NCBI GenBank assembly: GCA_947503365.1
Contig: CANNDT010000064.1
Location: forward strand, 1-25,785
Reading direction: 5' to 3'
Length of the DNA stretch: 25,785 bases
Origin: CANNDT01 sp945876205
GTDB lineage: Bacteria; Acidobacteriota; Vicinamibacteria; Vicinamibacterales; UBA2999
A program made the translations under genes and the position numbers. The notes under the pieces were generated by a model, which was given only the letters and a program-made list of their open reading frames with translations, had not been told where the DNA came from and did no database searches. Positions 15,415 through 22,656 of the stretch are shown in pieces. The stretch's first letter is position 1. Each line of letters opens with the position of its first letter.

Positions 15415-15504
15415 GGGTTCGCGGTTCTGGGTTCGCGGTTCTGGGTTCGCGGTTCTGGGTTCGCGGTTCTGGGTTCGCGGTTCTGGGTTCGCGGTTCTGG
15501 GTTC
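15411..15504 (+). repeat. Tandem array of a 14-nt unit (6.7 copies)
   Basis: Six perfect copies of GCGGTTCTGGGTTC fill 15421-15504, preceded by a 10-nt partial copy. The unit is itself two related heptamers (GCGGTTC and TGGGTTC). Because 14 is not a multiple of 3, all three plus frames read through with shifted peptides, so long frames here are artefacts. Degenerate copies continue to about 15550. No gene is seen in the 266 nt between 15358 and 15625. Confidence 0.95.
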
Positions 15505-15624
15505 GATCTTCGATTCTGCGCACTTCAGGGTTCGCTGTTCGTTGCAGTTCTTGCCACCTAGGCGTCCGGATCGGCGGATTCCTTCGAACACCCGGTCGGC
15601 ACGGCGGATGCTCCCTTCGCGACC

Positions 15625-16245
15625 ATGGGAGTGCAGCGATTTACGGATCTGCGGGCGTGGCAAACATGCAACGTGTACAAGAACGCGGTCTATCGGCTGT
15701 GTCGAGAGGGATCGCTGTCGCAGGACCCCAGGTTACGGCGCCAAACGGAGGACGCGGTCGCGGCTGCGACGTCGAATATCGCCGAGGGCTTTGGGCGATT
15801 CAGTCCGCCGGATTTTGCTCGCTTCGTCGTCATCGCCCGGGCGTCCTTAATTGAGTCGCAGAACCACCTTCGGGACGCGGTCGACAAAGAGCACATCACC
15901 GAGGAGGTCCGTCTCGAACACGACCTGCTGGCCGAGGCTGCTCTGCGTGAGACGACGGGCTTGATCGAGTACCTGCAATCCCCCGAAGCCCTGCGAAACG
16001 CCCGCCGGGCGCGGGAGCATCGAATGGCCACTCGCGACAAACGACGCGCTCTCCGAGTAGAACCGAACCCACAATCCCGAACAGACGAACTCCGAACAGG
16101 CGAACCGCGAACAACCGAACCACGAACAGGCGAACCACGAACAGGCGAACCACGAACAGCCGAACCGCGAACAGGCGAACCGCGAACAGCCGAACCGCGA
16201 ACCGAACCTGAACACGAACCCGGAACGCGGAACCCGGAAGGGTGA
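15625..16245 (+). CDS. Four-helix-bundle (23S rRNA intervening-sequence type) protein with repeat-encoded tail
   Basis: A 206-residue protein. Residues 1-135 match the four-helix-bundle family first seen as ORFs in 23S rRNA intervening sequences and related to the Avd accessory protein of diversity-generating retroelements: FTDLRAWQTCNVYKNAVYRL, LRRQTEDAVAAATSNIAEGFGR and FARFVVIARASLIESQ. Family members form basic oligomers; the bacteriophage Avd binds nucleic acid. A basic linker (RMATRDKRRALR) leads to eight pentapeptides (153-192, mostly TGEPR or TAEPR) encoded by the right-hand 15-nt array, and the stop lies in the repeat's outer end. Normal family members end near residue 120-130, so the tail is an addition. 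The start has no ribosome binding site. No reverse transcriptase is nearby. Confidence 0.85.
   Translation: MGVQRFTDLRAWQTCNVYKNAVYRLCREGSLSQDPRLRRQTEDAVAAATSNIAEGFGRFSPPDFARFVVIARASLIESQNHLRDAVDKEHITEEVRLEHDLLAEAALRETTGLIEYLQSPEALRNARRAREHRMATRDKRRALRVEPNPQSRTDELRTGEPRTTEPRTGEPRTGEPRTAEPRTGEPRTAEPRTEPEHEPGTRNPEG
16081..16200 (-). repeat. Tandem array of a 15-nt unit (8 copies), right side
   Basis: Eight consecutive 15-nt units; on the plus strand they are variants of ACAGGCGAACCACGA. They are the inverse-strand relatives of the left array, with a 7+8 rather than 7+7 sub-unit. The 15-nt period keeps the reading frame of the four-helix-bundle gene. Unit-to-unit differences are mainly at ACAGG/ACAGC and CCACG/CCGCG. 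Confidence 0.95.
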
Positions 16246-16247
16246 AC
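16198..16247 (-). repeat. Right repeat head (copy C), inverted
   Basis: The minus strand carries the repeat head pointing inward. Its core, 16226-16198, is identical over 29 nt to copy A at 14229-14257. The four-helix-bundle stop codon (16243-16245) lies inside it. Confidence 0.75.
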
Positions 16248-16252
16248 GACGG

Positions 16253-16258
16253 TATCAT
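16253..16258 (+). promoter_or_regulatory. Possible -10 box of the WYL regulator
   Basis: TATCAT ends 8 nt before the GTG of the WYL gene, which lacks a Shine-Dalgarno sequence. It starts one base outside the right direct repeat GACGG. If used, the -35 region would lie inside the repeat element, so element insertion could change expression of the downstream genes. Confidence 0.35.
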
Positions 16259-16266
16259 CATCCCCC

Positions 16267-17253
16267 GTGCCCCGTAATCAAGAAGTCATCCGCCAATGGA
16301 AAGTCCTGCACGCGCTCGAATCCTCGCGTCACGGCGTCACCATCGATGCGCTTGCAGCGGAGGTCGATGTCACCACGCGGACGATTCGGCGGGATTTGGC
16401 GGCGCTGCAGGAGGCGGGGTTTCCGCTCTTCGACGATCATGACGAGGATGGCCGCGCGCGCTGGCGGCTCGACGGCCAGGTGCTCAAGGGCATCGAGACC
16501 GGATTCACGCTCGCCGAGATGTGCGCGCTCTATCTCAGTCGCAATCTCCTCGAGTCGGTCGCGGGCACGCCCTTTCAACGCGACCTGAAGCTGGCGTTTG
16601 CACGCCTCGAGAAGATGCTCTCCCCCCGGATGCGTCAGTTTCTCGATCGACTGCCCACGGTGCTCGCGGCCAAGCCCGGACCCCGCACCCGCGGCGGCGA
16701 ATCCTCACCCGATATCGTCGCCAAGCTCCTCGAAGCCACCCTGCATTTCCGCACGGCGACGATGCGCTATCACTCGGTGTCGAGCGCGCGGGTGAAGGAT
16801 TATCTCGTGCACCCCTACCGCCTGGCGTTCGCCCAGGGGGGCCTCTATCTCCTTGCCTACGTGCCGGATTACCAGGACGTGCGGACGTTTGCGGTCGAGC
16901 GGATCGCCTCGGTCTCGCTCGAGAAACAGACGTTCACGCCCAAGCCCGGGATCGCGGATGATGTGTTTGCCAATTCGCTCGGGGTCAATACGGGTCCGGC
17001 GGCGAAGGTGGAGATCGAGTTCGACGCCCGCGTCGCGCCCTACGTCCAGGCCCGGGTATGGCACGCGTCGCAACAGGTGAAACAGGGCGCCGATGGCAAG
17101 CTCGTGTTATTGATGAGCGTCTGCCACGACTGGGCGCTCCGGAGCTGGATCCTCAGTTGGGGGCCGTTTGCGAGGGTGATCACGCCTGCCTCACTCGCAC
17201 ACGACGTGGTGACCGACCTGCAGGCTGCTTCTACTCGTTACAGTCAGGCTTGA
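16267..17253 (+). CDS. WYL-domain transcriptional regulator (YafY type)
   Basis: A 328-residue DNA-binding regulator. The N-terminal winged helix-turn-helix (about 8-60) has VTIDALAAEVDVTTRTIRRDL (24-44). A WYL domain follows (about 160-225, with VHPYRLAFAQGGLYLLAYVP and RTFAVERI) and a WCX-type C-terminal domain (about 245-325). WYL domains sense ligands, often nucleic acids or nucleotides, and such regulators control DNA-damage and defence genes in some bacteria. The start is GTG without a ribosome binding site but with TATCAT 8 nt upstream. UPF0182 starts 3 nt after its stop and truA follows, so it heads a three-gene operon. Its target is unknown. Confidence 0.9.
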   Translation: MPRNQEVIRQWKVLHALESSRHGVTIDALAAEVDVTTRTIRRDLAALQEAGFPLFDDHDEDGRARWRLDGQVLKGIETGFTLAEMCALYLSRNLLESVAGTPFQRDLKLAFARLEKMLSPRMRQFLDRLPTVLAAKPGPRTRGGESSPDIVAKLLEATLHFRTATMRYHSVSSARVKDYLVHPYRLAFAQGGLYLLAYVPDYQDVRTFAVERIASVSLEKQTFTPKPGIADDVFANSLGVNTGPAAKVEIEFDARVAPYVQARVWHASQQVKQGADGKLVLLMSVCHDWALRSWILSWGPFARVITPASLAHDVVTDLQAASTRYSQA

Positions 17254-17256
17254 TAT

Positions 17257-19992
17257 ATGCCGCAACGCACGACTCGCGTCGTTATTCTTATCCTCGCAGC
17301 GATCATTTTCTTCGCTGGTCCCTCCCTCGTCGCCTTCGCCACTGATTGGCTCTGGTTTGGCGAGCTCGGCTATCAGCAGGTCTACTTGACCACCCTTCGG
17401 GCGCAGGGCACGTTGTTCGTTCTGGCGTTCGCGATTGCGGCGGTGTGGCTGACGGCCAACCTGCGAATCGCGCTCGCCTCGGTGGGCGACGCGCGTCCGG
17501 TGTTCACGACGCGCGAGGGGCTCGAGGTCGCGCTGCCGGGCCGCCAGCAGATGCGGACGATCGCGAGCCTCGTAGCGATCGTCCTCGCGGTGCTGATCGG
17601 ACTCTTCGCCTCCTCGCAGTGGGAGACGTGGCTGGCGTGGCGATTCGCGGTGCCGTTTGGCCAGGCGGATCCGATCCTCGGTCGCGACGCCGGCTTCTAC
17701 GTCTTCTCACTCCCCTTCTTTCAATTCGTGAGAGGCCTCGGGCAGGCGCTCGTGCTGCTCGCCGCCGTCTCGTGCGGCGCGATCTACTTTGTGTCGGGGA
17801 GCCTGACGTCACGCTTCACGTCGTCGGTATGGATGACGCCAGCGGCGCGACGCCACCTCTCTCTCCTCGCGGCGGCGTTCCTGCTGCTTCTGGCGTTTGG
17901 CGCGTGGCTTGGCCAGGCCGAGCAGCTCGTGCAGCCCTCGGGCGTCATTTACGGACCCGGCTATGCCGACGTCAACGGACGGATGCCCGCTGCGCTGGTC
18001 CTCGCGGCGGTGTCTGTCATCGGAGCGCTGCTCGCCCTCGTGCACGCGACGACGCCGAAGAACTGGCCGATCCCGGTGGCGGTGGCGCTCTACCTGCTGG
18101 TGGCGATCGGCGGCGAGGTCTACAGCACGCTGCTGCAGCGCTTCGTCGTCACGCCGAACGAGCAGACGCGCGAGACGCCGTTCATCCAGCACAACATCGA
18201 TGCGACCCGCCGTGCCTTCGCGCTCGACCGGGTCGAGACGCGCGAGCTGTCGGGCGATGCGCTGCTCACCCGCCAGGACATCGAGCGCAACGCGGCAACG
18301 ATCCAGAACGTCAGGCTCTGGGATCACCAGCCGCTGCTCGACACCTTCGGCCAGTTGCAGGAGATTCGCACCTACTACGATTTCGTCGGGGTCGACAACG
18401 ACCGGTACCAGATCGGCGGCGCGACGCGCCAGGTCATGCTGTCGCCGCGCGAGCTCAACTCGGCCAGCCTTCCCAACCGCACCTGGGTGAACGAGCGGCT
18501 CACGTTTACCCACGGATACGGGTTGACGCTCGGTCCGGTCAACCAGGTGACGCAGGAAGGGCTGCCGGTGCTGTTCGTGCGCAACCTGCCGCCGGAGACG
18601 ATCCCGGAGCTGCCGATCGAAGAGCCGAGCCTGTACTTCGGCGAGCTCTCCAACGACTACGTCATCGTCAGGACCGCGACGCGCGAGTTTCACTACCCGC
18701 GCGGCGAAGACAACGTCTTCACGCAGTACAACGGGCGCGGCGGCGTGCCGGTCGGTTCGCTCGGGAGCAAGCTCCTCTACGCGCTCGAGTTCAGGGCGCC
18801 GCAGATCGTCCTCAACAGCGGCATCGGCGCTGAGAGCCGCATCATGTACCGCCGCAATATCCGCGAGCGCGTCACCCGGCTGGCGCCCTTCCTGTCGTTC
18901 GATCGCGATCCCTATCTCGTGCTCGCTGACGGCCGGCTGGTCTGGATGTACGACGCCTATACGAGCAGCAACCGCTATCCCTACTCGACGCCGGTGGGCG
19001 GCGGCGTCAATTACATCCGCAACGCGGTGAAGGTCACGATCGACGCCTATCACGGCACGACGACCGTGTACCTCGCCGATGCGTCCGACCCCATTGCGGC
19101 GACCTACTCGAAGATCTTTCCGGGCCTGTTCAAGCCCCTCGCCGAGATGCCTGCGACGCTGCGTGAGCACATCCGGTATCCGGAGGACATCTTCGCGATC
19201 CAGGCCTCGGTCTATGCGACCTACCACATGACGCAACCCGCGGCGTTCTACAACCGCGAAGACCAGTGGGAAGTGCCGGTGATCGAGGACTCGCGCGATG
19301 CGCAGGCGATGCAGCCGTACTACACCATCATGCGGCTGCCGGGAGAGACCGAGCCAGAGTTCATCCAGATGCTGCCGTTCACGCCGCGCGCCAAGGACAA
19401 CCTGTCTGCGTGGCTTGCGGCGCGAAGCGACGGCGAGCACTACGGCAAGCTCCAGGTGTTCCAGTTTCCGAAGCAGAAGGTGATCTTCGGTCCACGCCAG
19501 GTCGTGGCACGCATCAACCAGGATCAGACCATCTCGCCGCAGGTGACGCTGTGGAACCAGCAGGGATCGGCGGTGATCTGGGGCACGCTGATGGTCATTC
19601 CCGTCGAGGAGTCGCTGATCTACGTGCGTCCGCTCTACCTCCGCGGATCCGGAGGACGCATCCCCGAGCTCCAGCGCGTCATCGTCGTCTATCAGAATCA
19701 GATCGTGATGGAGCCGACGCTCGAGGCGGGACTGGCGCGGCTGTTTGGCGGCTCGGCGGCTCCCCCGCCCGAAGTCGAGCTCGTGGGCGGCCCGGCGCAA
19801 TCCCCCGCCGCGACCACCGCCGCAGCCGCACAGGCGGTGCCCGGCGGAAGCGATCCACGCGATGCCCTGTCCGCCGAAGCGCGAGGCCACTACGACCGGG
19901 CAATCGAAGCCCAGCGATCCGGCGACTGGGCCAAGTACGGCGAAGAACTGCGCCTGCTGGGCCAGGTCCTCGAGCGCATGCGGCAGCGCTGA
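17257..19992 (+). CDS. UPF0182-family large membrane protein
   Basis: A 911-residue protein of UPF0182 length. The first about 310 residues hold seven likely membrane helices, for example VVILILAAIIFFAGPSLVAF, LFVLAFAIAAVWLTANL, IASLVAIVLAVLIGLFA and WPIPVAVALYLLVAIGG. A large extracytoplasmic domain follows, starting VTPNEQTRETPFIQHNI and containing RLVWMYDAYTSSNRYPYS and AKDNLSAWLAARSDGEHYG. The C-terminus has an Ala/Pro-rich linker and a helical end (AIEAQRSGDWAKYGEEL) typical of the family. The biochemical function of UPF0182 is unknown. It starts 3 nt after the WYL gene, without a clear ribosome binding site, and ends 6 nt before truA. Confidence 0.93.
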   Translation: MPQRTTRVVILILAAIIFFAGPSLVAFATDWLWFGELGYQQVYLTTLRAQGTLFVLAFAIAAVWLTANLRIALASVGDARPVFTTREGLEVALPGRQQMRTIASLVAIVLAVLIGLFASSQWETWLAWRFAVPFGQADPILGRDAGFYVFSLPFFQFVRGLGQALVLLAAVSCGAIYFVSGSLTSRFTSSVWMTPAARRHLSLLAAAFLLLLAFGAWLGQAEQLVQPSGVIYGPGYADVNGRMPAALVLAAVSVIGALLALVHATTPKNWPIPVAVALYLLVAIGGEVYSTLLQRFVVTPNEQTRETPFIQHNIDATRRAFALDRVETRELSGDALLTRQDIERNAATIQNVRLWDHQPLLDTFGQLQEIRTYYDFVGVDNDRYQIGGATRQVMLSPRELNSASLPNRTWVNERLTFTHGYGLTLGPVNQVTQEGLPVLFVRNLPPETIPELPIEEPSLYFGELSNDYVIVRTATREFHYPRGEDNVFTQYNGRGGVPVGSLGSKLLYALEFRAPQIVLNSGIGAESRIMYRRNIRERVTRLAPFLSFDRDPYLVLADGRLVWMYDAYTSSNRYPYSTPVGGGVNYIRNAVKVTIDAYHGTTTVYLADASDPIAATYSKIFPGLFKPLAEMPATLREHIRYPEDIFAIQASVYATYHMTQPAAFYNREDQWEVPVIEDSRDAQAMQPYYTIMRLPGETEPEFIQMLPFTPRAKDNLSAWLAARSDGEHYGKLQVFQFPKQKVIFGPRQVVARINQDQTISPQVTLWNQQGSAVIWGTLMVIPVEESLIYVRPLYLRGSGGRIPELQRVIVVYQNQIVMEPTLEAGLARLFGGSAAPPPEVELVGGPAQSPAATTAAAAQAVPGGSDPRDALSAEARGHYDRAIEAQRSGDWAKYGEELRLLGQVLERMRQR

Positions 19993-19998
19993 GGCCGG

Positions 19999-20817
19999 AT
20001 GCGCTTCAAGCTCACGATCGAATATGCCGGCACCCGGTACAGCGGCTGGCAGATTCAGAAAAATGCCCGGACCGTCCAGGGCGAAATCGACCGCGCGATC
20101 CGGGAAGCCACACAGGAAAAGGTATTTGAACTCTACGGCTCCGGCAGGACCGACGCCGGCGTCCACGCACTCGCGCAAGTGGCTCATCTGGACATCGGCT
20201 CGGACCTTCCTCCTGAATCGCTGAGGCGCAGGATTAACGATCTCCTGCCGTCCGATATCAACGTCCTGCGCATTGAGAAGATACGCCACCGGTTTCATGC
20301 GCGTCACGACGCCGTCGCCCGGAGCTACATCTACCAGGTCTGCCGGCGGCGCACCGCGTTTGCCAAGGCATGGGTCTGGTGGGTCAAGGAAGAGCTCAAC
20401 ATCGACAGCATGCGCGCGACGGCGCAGCACTTCGTCGGCCGCCACGACTTCCAGTCGTTCTCCGACGACGAACCTGGCGAGAAGTCGACCGACGTGCTCG
20501 TGGACGCGCTCGACATCCACGAGGACGGCGACCTGATCCTCGTCCACATCGAAGGCTCGCACTTTATCTGGAAGATGGTGCGCCGGCTGGTGGGTGTGAT
20601 CGTCGAGGTCGGACGCGGCGGTCTCACGCCCGCCGACGCCGCGTCGATGCTGACGGCATCGTCGGAGCTGCCGGCGCGTCTCACCGCGCCGGCATCAGGC
20701 CTGTTTCTCGAGCGCGTGTACTACGAAGGCGACCCGCGCGACGTGCCGCTGCAGAATGCCGCCGGTCAGTTCTTCAATCGATACGGCGCGACGACGCCGT
20801 CGCGCGCCGGCAAGTAG
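19999..20817 (+). CDS. truA: tRNA pseudouridine(38-40) synthase TruA
   Basis: A 272-residue enzyme that converts uridines 38-40 of tRNA anticodon arms to pseudouridine. The catalytic motif YGSGRTDAGVHALAQ places the nucleophilic Asp at residue 52. The flanking blocks also match: IEYAGTRYSGWQIQKN at the N-terminus, HARHDAVARSYIYQV, HDFQSFSDDE, and SHFIWKMVRRLVGVIVEVG. ATG at 19999 has GAGG 4 nt upstream. It is the last gene of the WYL-UPF0182-truA run. Its last 52 bp overlap the 3' end of a broken gene on the minus strand. Confidence 0.96.
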   Translation: MRFKLTIEYAGTRYSGWQIQKNARTVQGEIDRAIREATQEKVFELYGSGRTDAGVHALAQVAHLDIGSDLPPESLRRRINDLLPSDINVLRIEKIRHRFHARHDAVARSYIYQVCRRRTAFAKAWVWWVKEELNIDSMRATAQHFVGRHDFQSFSDDEPGEKSTDVLVDALDIHEDGDLILVHIEGSHFIWKMVRRLVGVIVEVGRGGLTPADAASMLTASSELPARLTAPASGLFLERVYYEGDPRDVPLQNAAGQFFNRYGATTPSRAGK

Positions 20818-21144
20818 ATCATGTCCTCTTTCAAGCCGCGGCTGGCGTAGACCGGAAAGCCCGCGCGATCGCCCACCTGCATGAGCTGTGACGCGTCGAA
20901 CGGAATCGCCGCGCCGGCGCTCACCCACGTCTCTCCGCCGAACTCCACCCACACGCCATCGTTGCTCTGAGGACGGCGGAGACTGACGATAGTAGAGGTC
21001 GCCGGCGAACTGCACCGGTGCTCCGCGCCCGTACCAGGGGTCGTTTTCGGCCGTGACGATAGGCGGATCACTGGGGCGGCTCTGAATCTGCGCCGCTGCG
21101 GGAATGGCGCTGAGCACCGCGAGCATGAAGAAAAATCGGCGCAT
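20766..21144 (-). pseudogene. Frameshifted small secreted protein
   Basis: The ATG at 21144 has GGAGGG about 4 nt upstream and begins a signal peptide (MRRFFFMLAVLSAIPAAAQ). The frame continues PPIVTAENDPWYGRGAPVQF and AGDLYY, then loses sense near 20960-20990. Coding sense resumes in another frame as SNDGVWVEFGGETWVSAG, GFPVYASRGLKEDMIYLP and ends PYRLKN at 20766. The total length is 3n+1, consistent with one indel. Both halves read like one protein of about 125 residues of the kind that is common and secreted in Acidobacteriota-like genomes; its function is unknown. It may be a pseudogene or an assembly error. It overlaps truA by 52 bp, tail to tail. Confidence 0.7.
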
Positions 21145-21268
21145 GGAGCCCTCCGAGGCGTCGAGGCTCCAAAGGATGTGCCAGCGCGTCAGCTCAACTG
21201 CGCAAACGGCTCCTGGGTTCCGCGATACACTGCTGCCCACGCAAATCTGCTTCGTAAGGAGGTCACTT

Positions 21269-21805
21269 GTGAGAGCTCTACGACTGCTAGGAACGGTGGC
21301 GATGCTTGCCCTGGTCGCGACGATGCAACCCGTGACGGCGCAATCCGTCTCGATCAAGGCGGAGATGCTGCAGGACTGGGCCGCCCTGAAAAGCACCATG
21401 AACAAGATGGCGGCTGAAATGCCGGACGACAAGTACTCCGCCAAGCCGACGCCAGCGCAGCAATCGTTCGGCGAGCGCATCGTGCACGTGGCCACGGTGA
21501 ACGTCGGGATCCTCGGATCGCTCGGCGGCAAGGCCGCCAAGCCAACGATCGACCCGAAAGTCACCACCAAGGCAGCCGCCATCAAGGCGATGGATGACTC
21601 CTTCGACTATGGCACCGCGGTGCTCAACGAACACACCGATCAGCAGATGCTGGCGGCCGTGCCGATGCCGCCCCGCTTCCTCGGGCCATCGTCGCACGCC
21701 CGTATTTACACGTTCCTGATGGGTCACACCTGGGACATCTACGGCCAGCTTGTCGTCTACCTGCGGCTGAACGGCCACGTGCCGCCAGCGAGCCAGAGAC
21801 CGTAG
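21269..21805 (+). CDS. Secreted DinB-like four-helix protein
   Basis: A 178-residue protein with a signal peptide (1-24, ending VTA) and a DinB-like helical bundle. The family usually has three metal-binding histidines. Here H73 (ERIVHVATVN) and H153 (MGHTWDIYGQL) are in place, but the third position, normally His in HxxHH or HxxDH before xGQ, reads Asp-Ile, so the metal site is incomplete. GTG at 21269 follows a perfect AAGGAGGT by 5 nt, the strongest ribosome binding site in the window. A possible -10 box TACACT lies at 21226-21231. The role of secreted DinB-like proteins is not established; thiol-transferase activity is known for some cytoplasmic relatives. Confidence 0.8.
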   Translation: MRALRLLGTVAMLALVATMQPVTAQSVSIKAEMLQDWAALKSTMNKMAAEMPDDKYSAKPTPAQQSFGERIVHVATVNVGILGSLGGKAAKPTIDPKVTTKAAAIKAMDDSFDYGTAVLNEHTDQQMLAAVPMPPRFLGPSSHARIYTFLMGHTWDIYGQLVVYLRLNGHVPPASQRP

Positions 21806-21871
21806 TAAGATTCGCGTCGTTATCGTTTCCCAATGATGTTTGTCTTTCACCTTCAGGCGGAGAGGACGGCT

Positions 21872-22576
21872 ATGAGATATCTACGACCGGTTCTTGCCAC
21901 GTTGGCGCTGACGGTCACGTGTGGCTTGTATTTCGCGTTTGCGCAACCGGGAGCGCAGGCCCAGGGCGGCGGCGGCCAGGCGCCGGCACAGCCTATGAGC
22001 TTTTTCGTGACAAGTGTCTCGAAGGGCGACGGCGCCAACTACGGTGGTCTTGCCGGAGCGGACGCCCACTGCCAGCAGCTGGCCACCGCAGCGGGGCGCG
22101 GCGGCGCCACCTGGCACGCCTATCTGAGCACCCAGGGTGCCGGCGCCGTGAACGCCCGCGACCGCATCGGCAACGGGCCGTGGTACAACGCCCGCGGACA
22201 GATGGTGGCCATGAATAACGGCGTCCTGCATGGCGACACGATCGAGCAGGCGCGCATGGGTAATCCTCTCGGAAAGCAGCTCGCGCTCACCGAGAAGCAG
22301 GGCCTCGTCAACGGCGTCGGCGACATGCCGAACCAGCACGACATCCTGACCGGCTCGACGCCCGACGGTCGCGCCTACACCGACGCGATGGACCATACCT
22401 GCAGCAACTACACGAGCAACGCGACGGGCATGGGCTCCGTTCAGCTCGGCCACTCGGACAAGCAGGGTGGCGGCAACGGCTCCTGGAACTCGACGCACGG
22501 CAGCCGCGGCTGCAGCCAGCCGAACCTGATTCAGACGGGTGGCAACGGCTACCTCTACTGCTTCGCGGTGAACTAG
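21872..22576 (+). CDS. Secreted lectin-like protein
   Basis: A 234-residue exported protein with a signal peptide (1-24) and a Gly/Gln/Ala linker. The body (about 42-234) has FFVTSVSKGDGANYGGLAGA, DAHCQQLA, TWHAYLSTQ, VNARDRIGNGPWYNARG, GNPLGKQLALTEKQGLVNG and HDILTGSTPDGRAY. It ends in a cysteine-containing C-terminal strand (LYCFAVN). This matches bacterial lectin-like domains with a C-type-lectin or endostatin-type fold. Four cysteines (C67, C177, C214, C230) probably form two disulfides. ATG at 21872 has GGAGAGG 7 nt upstream. A carbohydrate ligand is possible but unproven. Its stop is followed 21 nt later by twin hairpins. Confidence 0.78.
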   Translation: MRYLRPVLATLALTVTCGLYFAFAQPGAQAQGGGGQAPAQPMSFFVTSVSKGDGANYGGLAGADAHCQQLATAAGRGGATWHAYLSTQGAGAVNARDRIGNGPWYNARGQMVAMNNGVLHGDTIEQARMGNPLGKQLALTEKQGLVNGVGDMPNQHDILTGSTPDGRAYTDAMDHTCSNYTSNATGMGSVQLGHSDKQGGGNGSWNSTHGSRGCSQPNLIQTGGNGYLYCFAVN

Positions 22577-22597
22577 CCCAATCTTCAACTGCCGTGG

Positions 22598-22619
22598 GGC
22601 GAGCCTTGTCAGGCTCGCC
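22598..22619. terminator. First of twin hairpins between convergent genes
   Basis: A perfect 9-bp stem (arm GGCGAGCCT) with a TGTC loop. It lies 21 nt after the lectin-like gene stop. There is no U-tract, so it is either a rho-independent-like bidirectional pause or a REP-type repeat. Confidence 0.6.
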
Positions 22620-22620
22620 T

Positions 22621-22642
22621 CGCGGACCTCACAAGGTCCGCG
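22621..22642. terminator. Second of twin hairpins between convergent genes
   Basis: A second perfect 9-bp stem (arm CGCGGACCT) with a CACA loop, 1 nt after the first and of identical architecture, 14 nt before the stop of the NHL gene on the other strand. Both stems end in CCT/AGG at the loop, suggesting related repeat units. Confidence 0.6.
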
Positions 22643-22656
22643 CCACCTCATTCCAT

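Larger units (their letters stand above)
15363..16247 (+). mobile_element. Putative repeat-bounded unit carrying a four-helix-bundle gene
   Basis: About 885 bp bounded by inverted copies of a GTTC-rich repeat. Each copy has its conserved head outermost and a tandem array inside. The outer 15 nt (15365-15379 against 16247-16233) match at 11 of 15 positions, and a 29-nt core (15386-15414 against 16226-16198) at 27 of 29. A 5-bp direct repeat GACGG flanks the unit (15358-15362 and 16248-16252). Deleting the unit with one GACGG gives a natural junction: the TAG of the upstream gene, 18 nt including TATCAT, then the WYL gene GTG. There is no transposase; the only gene inside is the four-helix-bundle protein. 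Mobility is an inference; local growth of a simple repeat is the alternative. Confidence 0.45.

Noticed and set aside
15318..15854. Plus-strand frame encoding FAVLGSRFWV-type repeats
   Set aside because: The 14-nt array keeps all three frames open; the peptide is an artefact and the frame differs from that of the four-helix-bundle gene.
15411..16200. CRISPR array
   Set aside because: The 14-nt and 15-nt units are head-to-tail with no spacers, are too short for CRISPR repeats, and there are no cas genes.
15847..16261. Minus-strand frames encoding FVVRLF/FACSRF repeats
   Set aside because: They are reverse-strand readings of the 15-nt array, with no start signal or domain.
17809..20562. 917-codon frame on the minus strand opposite UPF0182 and truA
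   Set aside because: It is antisense to two well-recognised genes, has low-complexity Arg/Asp/Val-rich composition, and no family resemblance; it arises from GC-rich codon use.
15625..22576. Diversity-generating retroelement (Avd-like four-helix protein plus a lectin-fold protein)
   Set aside because: There is no reverse transcriptase and no visible template/variable repeat pair; the lectin-like gene is 5.6 kb away and unconnected to the four-helix-bundle unit.
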